Below, one piece after another: positions 54,602 to 61,325 of a DNA stretch of 61,325 bases. The number at the start of each line of letters is the position of its first letter. The stretch's first letter is position 1. Origin of the DNA: an uncultured Candidatus Actinomarina sp. GTDB lineage: Bacteria > Actinomycetota > Acidimicrobiia > Actinomarinales > Actinomarinaceae. The notes under the pieces are model-generated. The model had not been told where the DNA came from and did no database searches. It saw only the letters and a program-made list of their open reading frames with translations. The stretch lies in NCBI GenBank assembly GCA_902626065.1, contig CACODT010000007.1:1-61325 (forward strand). The letters are read 5' to 3'. Position numbers and translations under genes: made by a program.

Positions 54602-55378
54602 TTAATCAGAAGAGACACTTCTAACCACATCATCAAACGTTTTTTCGGTTTTATGCCATTTCATCCATATTGATAATATTGATACCCATAAGATTAGACC
54701 ACCACCTAGTTTTAATATGAGGCCGCCAAGTACTTGATCATTTAAAGTTGAAATATTAAAAATATTATCTATTCCAACATATGCAGAATAGAGTGGCTCG
54801 GTGCCAAATGCTAAAAAGCTTGCAGGTACTGTTGGTAGTAATGATTGAAGAAAAAGATAACCAATGCTTGCTGCTGAGCTCATTCTTCTAATATCATCTG
54901 AAAATCCAATTACTGGAACCCACATATTTAGAGATACCAAAAGCATTATTGAGTGAACAAAAAAATGAAAAACGTGATTTGTCACCATTAAATTTACAAC
55001 TGTGCTCCAATGCATTCCAACCATCACAAAATTGAATAAAAAGAAAGCGACCACAGGCTTACTAGTTATTTTAAGTAATGATAGGAACGGCTTTACTGAT
55101 AATAATTTTTTTTGTGAATTGTGAAGACCCAATAGTAGTAAAGGTGGTGATACCAATGCTAAAACGAGGTGCTCAACAGAATGAACGGAAAAAAGGTATT
55201 TCTCACCGATATCATGAAGTGGCCAATCTGTAAAAAGCCATAGAATAAATAAACCTGAATACCAAAATCTTCTCTTGGGTCTTTTGATTTCATTATTGTC
55301 AGTCGTATATTCAAAAAAGATAATTAGGGACAGTATCAGTGCCCATACATCAGGATGTGGATGCCACTCAATACTCAT
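54602..55378 (-). CDS. caa3-type cytochrome oxidase assembly factor CtaG family
   Basis: This 258-residue membrane protein with about seven helices resembles the caa3_CtaG family: WHPHPDVWALILSLIIFFEY, LFTDWPLHDIGEKYLFSVHSVEHLVLALVSPPLLLLGL and a C-terminal FVHSIMLLVSLNMWVPVIG. Histidine-rich HPHP and HSVEH motifs fit copper handling. It helps insert copper into the oxidase. It ends the ctaC-D-E-F set, one base after subunit IV. Confidence 0.87.
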   Translation of the reverse strand: MSIEWHPHPDVWALILSLIIFFEYTTDNNEIKRPKRRFWYSGLFILWLFTDWPLHDIGEKYLFSVHSVEHLVLALVSPPLLLLGLHNSQKKLLSVKPFLSLLKITSKPVVAFFLFNFVMVGMHWSTVVNLMVTNHVFHFFVHSIMLLVSLNMWVPVIGFSDDIRRMSSAASIGYLFLQSLLPTVPASFLAFGTEPLYSAYVGIDNIFNISTLNDQVLGGLILKLGGGLILWVSILSIWMKWHKTEKTFDDVVRSVSSD

Positions 55379-55678
55379 TTAAAAAAAATTTCCTACTGCT
55401 CTTTCAATCATTACAATTGCAAATAAAATGAGCGCTAGTATCATTCCACCGGCAAAAAATTTATTAATTAAACTATTTTCATATCGTAGATGCATAAACC
55501 AGCCAACCACAATTACAAACTTACCAACAGCCAGTATTACAAGCAAGGGTGCTGCAAGTGCACCAACCACATCTTCTGTGTAATACAAAGCGACCTCAAT
55601 AGCCGTAAGTATGGCAAGTATTATGGCTATTTGAACATATTTAGTTGGAGTAGGGTGTTCTTTATGAGTTTCTGACAT
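55379..55678 (-). CDS. cytochrome c oxidase subunit IV family protein
   Basis: From ATG 55678 this is a 99-residue, three-helix protein (MSETHKEHPTPTKYVQIAIILAILTAIEVALYYTED), typical of the prokaryotic subunit IV that stabilises the oxidase. A longer reading from 55714 lies in the ctaE end and is not preferred. Its start shares one base with the ctaE stop, an operon-coupled arrangement. Confidence 0.85.
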   Translation of the reverse strand: MSETHKEHPTPTKYVQIAIILAILTAIEVALYYTEDVVGALAAPLLVILAVGKFVIVVGWFMHLRYENSLINKFFAGGMILALILFAIVMIERAVGNFF

Positions 55679-56262
55679 TAGATAAGATATACTACCGTAA
55701 ATAAAACTATCCAAACAATATCAACGAAGTGCCAATACAGTGCGATAAATTCTAAATTCATTCCGTCGTTTAAAGAAAGCCCTTTTTGTCTTTGGCCAAT
55801 GCCCCATAACGCCAATAACAACACAACCCCAATAAACACGTGAAGACCGTGAAAGCCTGTTAATACATAGAATGTAGAGCTAAAAATATTTGTAGAAAGT
55901 TCAAATCCTTTATGATAAAACTCTGTGAATTCATAAATCTGGCCGGCAAGAAAAACAGCACCCAACATCGCTGTAGCTAGTAGCCATACTCTAGTTTTTT
56001 CTTGATCGTTCATCTCTAAAGCATTATGAGCAAGAACCATTGTCAAGGAGCTCATTAATAGGACAAAAGAACTAACTGATGTGAATGGAATATCATAAAC
56101 ATCTGTTAGCTTCATACCCGGAAAGTCTCTTCCCTTAAAAATTAAAAAGGTAGTGATTAAAGTTCCAAAAAATAAAATCTCCGTAGATAAAAATATCCAC
56201 ATACCAAGTTTTCTAGTCTCGACACCTGTAGGCTCATGAGGATATGCGTGTGCATCACTCAT
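55678..56262 (-). CDS. ctaE: cytochrome c oxidase subunit III
   Basis: This is oxidase subunit III. From ATG 56262 it is 194 residues with five helices: ETRKLGMWIFLSTEILFFGTLITTFLIF, SSLTMVLAHNALE, GFHGLHVFIGVVLLL and WHFVDIVWIVLFTVVYLI, including the family histidine/glutamate residues near the cardiolipin side. The start overlaps ctaD by 8 bases. A reading from 56283 adds seven residues and is disfavoured. Confidence 0.93.
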   Translation of the reverse strand: MSDAHAYPHEPTGVETRKLGMWIFLSTEILFFGTLITTFLIFKGRDFPGMKLTDVYDIPFTSVSSFVLLMSSLTMVLAHNALEMNDQEKTRVWLLATAMLGAVFLAGQIYEFTEFYHKGFELSTNIFSSTFYVLTGFHGLHVFIGVVLLLALWGIGQRQKGLSLNDGMNLEFIALYWHFVDIVWIVLFTVVYLI

Positions 56263-58267
56263 TGGTAGGGGATTCCTCCTCATTCACTGAGTCCTCTTCA
56301 GTGTTCACTAAATCTTCTTCAGCACTTTCGAATTCTTCCTCAAGTGGCTCCGTACCCCATCCAAAACCACCAATTAACAAAAGTATTACTCCAATAAGTG
56401 CTAATGGTATAGATTTATAGATTACAGCGTAGCCTAAGAATGGAAGCCCAAAGGCTAATATCAATGGAAAGTATGAAGGACTAGGTAAATGAATTTCTTC
56501 ATCTGGATTAAAACCTTCCTCTTCAAGCTGGATTAATAAGTCATCAGCCGTATCTTTTCTTACTGCTCTCCCATCTTCATCTTCACCGTATTTTTGGTAC
56601 CAAAAGTCATCTAAAGATTTTACTTCTGGGGCTTTAGAAAAGTTCCACACTGGAGTTGGGGATGGGGTTATCCACTCTAATGTTCTTGCATCCCATGGAT
56701 CAAATGGTGCTTTCTCTCCTTTTCTTCTTGAATACATCCAATTTGCCATAAACACAAGAATTGCTACCGCAAGGATAAATGCACCTATAGTTACAATTAA
56801 ATTCCAAAATCCAAGATTAGTTTCTTCAGCGTAGACCCATGTTCTTCTGACCTGTCCTTGAAGGCCTAGCCAATGCATAGGGCCAAATGTGAGATTAAAT
56901 CCAATAATCATTAACCAAAAGTGAATCTTACCCAATGCTTCGTTGTACATTCTTCCCCAAACTTTTGGAAACCAATAATATAAACCTGAAAAAATACCAA
57001 AGAGAGCACCTCCAAAAAGTACATAATGAAAATGTGCAACAATGTAGTAGGTATCGGTTTGTTGTGTGTCTGCTGGAACAACCGAGTGTGTAACACCACT
57101 CAAACCGCCAATTACAAACATCCCTATAAAACCAAGTGCAAACAACATTGGAGTATTAAGAGTCAGCTTTCCACCCCAGATTGTTCCAAGCCAATTAAAT
57201 ATTTTTACCCCAGTTGGAACAGCAATAATCATAGTTGATAATCCAAATCCTGCCTGTGCAACTGGGCTAATTGCAGATGCAAACATATGGTGTGCCCATA
57301 CCCCAAAACCTATAAAAGCAATTCCAAAACCAGCAAAAACTATTGCAGGATATCCAAAAAGTGGTTTTCTTGAAAATGTTGGTAGCACCTCAGATACTAT
57401 TCCAAAAGCTGGAAGTATAAGTATGTACACTTCAGGATGACCAAACAACCAAAACAGATGTTGCCATAAAACCGGATCTCCTCCACCTTCTGTAAGGAAG
57501 AAAGTTGTACCAAATTGTCTATCAAATGTTACAAAAAATAAAGCGATAGCAATTATAGGTAGTGAAAATGCAAGTAAAAATGAAACCGCAAAAGTCATCC
57601 ATGTAAATACTGGCATCCTCATTAATCTCATGCCTTTTGTTCGCATATTTAATATTGTTGTAATGAAGTTAAATGCTGAAACTAAAGAAGCAATACCTAA
57701 AATTTGCAAGCCTATCGCCCAGTAGTCCATTGCAGTACCGGGTGAGTATTTTAAACCAGCATTTGGTTGGTACCCAAACCAACCTCCATTTGGTGCTGAA
57801 GCCAATCTACTTACTTCTTCATCCAGATATCCTCCTTCCGGTGCACCAGCAGTTCCAAATAAAAAAGTTGAATACAAGAAAAGCCCACCTGCAATAAATA
57901 TCCAAAAAGATAATGCATTTAATCTAGGAAAAGCAACATCTCTAGCACCTATTTGTAGTGGAAGTAAGTAGTTAAAAAAAGCTGCACTAATTGGCATAAT
58001 TGCTAAAAAAATCATTGTTGTCCCATGCATCGTAAACATTGCATTGTATTCTGCGGCACTTAAAAAATTATTATCAGGCTGTGAAAGTTGGATTCTAAGT
58101 AAAAGTGCCTCTAAACCCCCTACAAGAAGAAAGAAAAATGCTGCATAACCGTACATAATTCCTATTCTTTTATGATCTACGGTCGTGATCCAGCTCCAGA
58201 TTCCTTCTTCAGAAGAGGGCCTCGAAAATATATTTTTTTGTTTCTTTGGTTGTATAATCTTTGTCAT
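56255..58267 (-). CDS. ctaD: cytochrome c oxidase subunit I
   Basis: This catalytic heme-copper subunit has about 12 core helices, heme and CuB ligands in HGTTMIFLA and HLFWLFGHPEVYILILP, and VAHFHYVLFGG. At 670 residues it carries a C-terminal extension with two more helices (FPLILAFGLPFLGYAVIY, LALIGVILLLIGGFGWGTEPLEEEF) and a very acidic tail. The oxidase reduces oxygen to water and pumps protons, the end of the electron chain in this aerobic cell. It overlaps ctaC by 4 bases and ctaE by 8. Confidence 0.97.
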   Translation of the reverse strand: MTKIIQPKKQKNIFSRPSSEEGIWSWITTVDHKRIGIMYGYAAFFFLLVGGLEALLLRIQLSQPDNNFLSAAEYNAMFTMHGTTMIFLAIMPISAAFFNYLLPLQIGARDVAFPRLNALSFWIFIAGGLFLYSTFLFGTAGAPEGGYLDEEVSRLASAPNGGWFGYQPNAGLKYSPGTAMDYWAIGLQILGIASLVSAFNFITTILNMRTKGMRLMRMPVFTWMTFAVSFLLAFSLPIIAIALFFVTFDRQFGTTFFLTEGGGDPVLWQHLFWLFGHPEVYILILPAFGIVSEVLPTFSRKPLFGYPAIVFAGFGIAFIGFGVWAHHMFASAISPVAQAGFGLSTMIIAVPTGVKIFNWLGTIWGGKLTLNTPMLFALGFIGMFVIGGLSGVTHSVVPADTQQTDTYYIVAHFHYVLFGGALFGIFSGLYYWFPKVWGRMYNEALGKIHFWLMIIGFNLTFGPMHWLGLQGQVRRTWVYAEETNLGFWNLIVTIGAFILAVAILVFMANWMYSRRKGEKAPFDPWDARTLEWITPSPTPVWNFSKAPEVKSLDDFWYQKYGEDEDGRAVRKDTADDLLIQLEEEGFNPDEEIHLPSPSYFPLILAFGLPFLGYAVIYKSIPLALIGVILLLIGGFGWGTEPLEEEFESAEEDLVNTEEDSVNEEESPTNE

Positions 58268-59280
58268 TTCAAAGTTCCTAGATATTCTATTAAAGCTTCA
58301 ATTTCTCTCTCAGTCAATTCTAGATTAGGCATGAAAGTACCTGGTTTTATCTTTGCTGGATTTGCCAGCCATTCTGTAAGATTTTCTGCATTATTTTTTA
58401 GAGCAGCTCCTGCAAAGACATTTCTAATTGCAAAATGAGTTAAATTTGGCGCAATTCTTTCACCCTGTACATCCCAAACACCACCAATGACGTGGCACTG
58501 CGTGCAGCCGGCATTCAAATAAACTTGTTGTCCTTCATAAGCTAAAGATTCTTGATCAAGATCGTTTGCTGCATTTTTTTGTTCGTTAATTACCCAAGCA
58601 TCGAAATCAGATTGTGAAAGTGATAAAACCCTACCTCTCATTTTTGAATGACTGAGACCACAATACTCTCCACATTGCGCCCAAAATTCTTCAGCATTAT
58701 CAGCATGTAAATTTAGATAAGTCTTTTGTCCAGGTACCAAGTATCTCTTTCCGTTCAATTTTGGAACCCAATAATTGTGAAGAACATCGTTTGACCACAT
58801 TTCTAATCTAATTGGAGTGTCTTCTGGAATAACAAGTACATTTGCCGTTGTTATTCCATAATCAGGATATTTATACTCAAACCACCATTGGTGTCCTATC
58901 ACTTCAATTTTCAATGCATTTTCAGGTTCCCTTGCTAAATCAAAAATAGTTCTTACAGTAGGCACAGCAATAGATGCCAAAATTATTACTGGGATCACTG
59001 TCCAAATAATTTCTAGAACACTATTTCCGTGGATTTGCTTAGGCTCAGGCTTTTCAGGCGAATCTTTAAAGTAAAATACAGAAAATAGTAATGCCCCTTG
59101 GACTATGAAGAAAATAACAACTGCAATCCAAAATGTTAACCAAAATAATTCATCAATTGTTCTCGCATATGGACCAGCAGGGCTAAGTGAGTCTAATGGA
59201 GCATTTTCAATACATGCAGTGATAAATAAAAAACTGCATAGCATAAAGTGTTTTGGTTTTAAAAATTTCTTTATACGCAT
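58264..59280 (-). CDS. ctaC: cytochrome c oxidase subunit II with fused cytochrome c (caa3 type)
   Basis: This 338-residue subunit II begins with a lipoprotein-like signal (LCSFLFITAC, Cys about 23), two helices, and a cupredoxin CuA domain with the ligand block AQCGEYCGLSHSKM and WWFEYKYPDYG. A cytochrome c domain is fused at the C-terminus: the heme site is NAGCTQCHVIGG and the axial methionine region GTFMPNLELTEREIEALIEYL. The fusion defines a caa3-type oxidase that can take electrons directly from the bc complex. It is first in the oxidase operon, divergent from ctaB. Confidence 0.96.
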   Translation of the reverse strand: MRIKKFLKPKHFMLCSFLFITACIENAPLDSLSPAGPYARTIDELFWLTFWIAVVIFFIVQGALLFSVFYFKDSPEKPEPKQIHGNSVLEIIWTVIPVIILASIAVPTVRTIFDLAREPENALKIEVIGHQWWFEYKYPDYGITTANVLVIPEDTPIRLEMWSNDVLHNYWVPKLNGKRYLVPGQKTYLNLHADNAEEFWAQCGEYCGLSHSKMRGRVLSLSQSDFDAWVINEQKNAANDLDQESLAYEGQQVYLNAGCTQCHVIGGVWDVQGERIAPNLTHFAIRNVFAGAALKNNAENLTEWLANPAKIKPGTFMPNLELTEREIEALIEYLGTLK

Positions 59281-59368
59281 AAATTATCTAGTCAATTATT
59301 AAGAATAGCGTCTAGACCCCAAATAGGGTAATTATAAGTTAAAGTCTGGCCCTCATTACTATATCAAT

Positions 59369-60250
59369 ATGAAGTCAAATGAAGCCTCATATATAAAAAG
59401 CTATCTTAAGCTTTCAAAATTACGAGTCATAGAGCTATTGCTAGTAACAACTGTACCCTCCATGGTTATTTCGATATACGGCATGCCTCCAATATCTCTG
59501 GTAATTTACACATTAATTGGTGGAACTTTATTGGCAATTAGTGCAAATGTTATGAATCAAGTATTCGAAGTAGAAACAGATAGACTCATGAAGAGAACTG
59601 CCGATAGGCCGATTGTCACAGGTGAGGTTACTAAAGCAAATGGAGTGCTCTATTCTATTTTTACAGGCTTAGTCGGTTTTTTAATTTTATATTTTTTAGC
59701 AACTCCGCTTTCATCTTATATTGCAATAGCTGCAAACCTCTTTTATGTTTTTATATATACATTGATTCTCAAGCCCAGAACTAACCAGAATATTGTTATT
59801 GGAGGAGCCTCCGGAGCAGCTCCAGTCTTAATTGGTTGGACGGCTACGGGTACAGAACTTGAAACAGGACCTTGGGTATTATTCTTACTTGTTTTCATGT
59901 GGACTCCAGCCCATTTTTGGGCACTATCGATTGAGAATAAATCTGATTACAAGAATGCACAATTTCCAATGCTGCCAATCCAAGAGAGTTATAAAAGGAC
60001 ATGTATCTTTATTGGAATTTACAGTTGTTCAACTGTATTGATATCCTTAGTGGCCGCACCAATTCTTCAATTGGGCATTGTTTATCTATTCGTATCAATA
60101 TTTTTTGGTATTAATTTAATGTACAAAGCATTTAATTTGTATACAGGAAAAATAAAACCATTAAATTATTTTGTATTTTCTAACACCTACTTGGCTGTTA
60201 TATTCATAAGTATTGTGGCAGATGTATTTTGGACATTAAGGAATATTTAA
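59369..60250 (+). CDS. ctaB: heme O synthase (protoheme IX farnesyltransferase)
   Basis: This 293-residue UbiA-family prenyltransferase makes heme O for the oxidase. It has nine hydrophobic segments, the first Asp-rich motif in NQVFEVETDRLMKRTADRPI and the second in WALSIENKSDYKNAQFPMLPI. Length is normal. Its start is 88 bases from the divergent ctaC, so the oxidase cluster and heme-modifying gene flank a shared promoter region (59281-59368), in which I saw only a weak CCCAAATAGGG element. Confidence 0.93.
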   Translation: MKSNEASYIKSYLKLSKLRVIELLLVTTVPSMVISIYGMPPISLVIYTLIGGTLLAISANVMNQVFEVETDRLMKRTADRPIVTGEVTKANGVLYSIFTGLVGFLILYFLATPLSSYIAIAANLFYVFIYTLILKPRTNQNIVIGGASGAAPVLIGWTATGTELETGPWVLFLLVFMWTPAHFWALSIENKSDYKNAQFPMLPIQESYKRTCIFIGIYSCSTVLISLVAAPILQLGIVYLFVSIFFGINLMYKAFNLYTGKIKPLNYFVFSNTYLAVIFISIVADVFWTLRNI

Positions 60251-60251
60251 A

Positions 60252-61076
60252 TTGATTGATTCATTTCTATCTATAACTTACCCTCCAATTCCCATAACAA
60301 AGATTGGACCAGTATTTTTTTCATTACACGGTGTTTTTGCTGCAATTGGATTTTATTTTGGAGCAAATCACGCTATTAAGCTAGCTGAAAAAGATGGAGC
60401 CAATTCAGAACTTTTTTCAGATGGTTTAACATGGGCAATCTTTGGTGCAATATTAGGTGCGAGATTTTTTACAATACCTGCTCACATAGGCGAAACCGGC
60501 TATGGTCTGGATGATATTTTTACATTAGCTGGTAGCTATTCAATTATGGGAGGAATGGCAGGCGGTATAATTGCTGCTTTCTACAGAATTCAAATAGTTG
60601 GAAAAGAAAGCTTTAAAAGATATGGTGATTATGCAGCAACTGGATTAATACTAGGAACTGTAATTGGACGTATTGGCGATTTGGCGATAGTCGAACATCT
60701 AGGAAGAAAAACAAACTTTTTTTTAGGCTATGAAATATTACCTGGATACGATGTTGCTCCACAACATAATGGTCTTGAGTGTGCAGAGCCGCTTACAACA
60801 TGTGGAACCTATCATCATGTAGCAATGTATGACATGCTATTGGCATTAGTAGTTTTTTATGTATTTATGAATTTAAAAAAACGTTACCAATTTGGACCTG
60901 GTTCCTGGATGGGATTATGGGCGATTTGGTACGGAGTACAAAGATCGATTTTAGATACATTGAGATTCGGTATGGGTGACGCAACAATTGGTTCATTTAC
61001 TTGGAATCAAGTTGGAGGTTTGTTGTTGGCATTATTGGGATTTTTGTATTTTCAGAAAAATAAAAATTTAAAATAA
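60252..61076 (+). CDS. lgt: prolipoprotein diacylglyceryl transferase, divergent
   Basis: This 274-residue, about seven-helix Lgt-type protein transfers diacylglycerol to the lipobox cysteine. Visible blocks are GPVFFSLHGVFAAIGFYFG, GAILGARFFTIPAH, the GRIGDLAIVEHLG segment (GRIGN in classical Lgt, so Asn is Asp here) and the late GVQRSILDTLRFG with an arginine. The histidine before the central GG of E. coli Lgt is not conserved (IMGGMAGG). It starts at TTG 60252 one base after ctaB. It pairs with lnt at 12922 and with lipoprotein substrates. Confidence 0.82.
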   Translation: MIDSFLSITYPPIPITKIGPVFFSLHGVFAAIGFYFGANHAIKLAEKDGANSELFSDGLTWAIFGAILGARFFTIPAHIGETGYGLDDIFTLAGSYSIMGGMAGGIIAAFYRIQIVGKESFKRYGDYAATGLILGTVIGRIGDLAIVEHLGRKTNFFLGYEILPGYDVAPQHNGLECAEPLTTCGTYHHVAMYDMLLALVVFYVFMNLKKRYQFGPGSWMGLWAIWYGVQRSILDTLRFGMGDATIGSFTWNQVGGLLLALLGFLYFQKNKNLK

Positions 61077-61325
61077 GCTAAAAATAAATCCAAAATAAGC
61101 AGTAATAAAAAGAATCCCCACAGGAATATTTCTTTTTATAACGTATCTTGTTAAAAGCACTGCAAGAAAAGATACAAAATACATCAGAAACATTTGATAG
61201 TCAATATTTGAGCTAATTTCGCCAGGTTCAAATATAATTGCGGATCCCCCAACGAGACCAATATTAAATAAATTAGATCCAAAAACATTACCCATAATCA
61301 AATCAGGTTTCTTTAATCTAGCTGC
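61068..61325 (-). CDS. sodium/calcium exchanger family protein, C-terminal part (partial)
   Basis: The frame runs to the last base, so only the C-terminal ~85 residues are present, starting AARLKKPDLIMGNVFGSNLFN. That is the alpha-2 repeat of the CaxA/YrbG cation/calcium antiporter family (xxLxxGNxxGSNxxN), followed by three hydrophobic helices. The N-terminal half is beyond the window. The end overlaps lgt convergently by 9 bases. Confidence 0.85.
   Translation of the reverse strand, partial: AARLKKPDLIMGNVFGSNLFNIGLVGGSAIIFEPGEISSNIDYQMFLMYFVSFLAVLLTRYVIKRNIPVGILFITAYFGFIFSLF

Noticed and set aside
57066-57440. 124-residue antisense frame inside ctaD
   Set aside because: It is a shadow of the highly conserved oxidase subunit, and its composition is that of a reverse reading.
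1-61325. tRNA, rRNA, CRISPR, insertion sequence or prophage blocks
   Set aside because: No T-loop, array, transposase or structural phage gene was found by reading; the single phage-type gene at 48353 does not make a prophage.

Overview
The window is visibly AT-rich (about one third G+C by eye) and extremely compact. Most neighbouring genes abut or overlap by 1-50 bases, including several convergent pairs, and almost no gap exceeds 150 bases. Several genes point to an actinobacterial lineage: a dnaK-grpE-dnaJ-hspR operon closed by a MerR-type repressor, a PAC2-family protein, a DUF3159 membrane protein, a 31-residue bS22 ribosomal protein (8343-8438), a mycobacterial-type dCTP deaminase, and an EtfD-like iron-sulfur membrane protein. 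Low G+C, streamlining and a strictly aerobic caa3 oxidase suggest a marine free-living actinobacterium of the Candidatus Actinomarina / low-GC Acidimicrobiia kind. This placement is inference. No rRNA, tRNA, CRISPR array, insertion sequence or prophage block was seen.

Layout. 1-9.3 kb: the dnaX 3' end, murJ, a PHP phosphoesterase, aspartokinase and aspartate-semialdehyde dehydrogenase, an acyltransferase, dcd, a choline-kinase-like protein, bS22 and PAC2. 9.3-12.9 kb: a copper ATPase and chaperone, a small zinc-finger protein, a hidden SelW-type selenoprotein with an in-frame UGA, and a TSUP permease. 12.9-18.9 kb: lnt, a MscS channel, DUF3159, purB and purA. 19.0-24.5 kb: an Aap-type amino-acid ABC transporter with two unusually large permeases. 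24.5-29.4 kb: two peptidase-type genes, a DUF4015 glycosidase-like gene and a potassium channel. 29.4-33.4 kb: the chaperone operon, led by a second copy of the small zinc-finger protein. 33.5-45.6 kb: proC, the EtfD-like protein, a MocA-like transferase, nadE, an aminotransferase, selD (itself containing selenocysteine), a hydrolase, a glycosyltransferase and rmuC. 45.6-53.3 kb: an acyl-CoA dehydrogenase, a sugar kinase, DsrE and zinc-ribbon genes, an SDR, and the glyoxylate shunt aceA-aceB. 53.4-61.3 kb: a complete caa3 cytochrome oxidase cluster with assembly genes, lgt, and a partial cation antiporter.

How it fits together. Acyl-CoA dehydrogenase, the EtfD-like ETF:quinone oxidoreductase and the glyoxylate shunt form a coherent fatty-acid/acetate pathway feeding the caa3 oxidase, and the Aap transporter scavenges amino acids. 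The main discovery is a selenocysteine trait. Conventional gene calling would truncate selD at its N-terminus and miss the SelW-like gene entirely. Both carry a hairpin beginning exactly 11 nt after the UGA, the spacing of the classical bacterial SECIS. Further points are two paralogous zinc-finger mini-proteins, each preceded by a perfect palindrome (one a textbook TGTGA-N6-TCACA site), and a permease with a lipoyl-like beta-sandwich insert.
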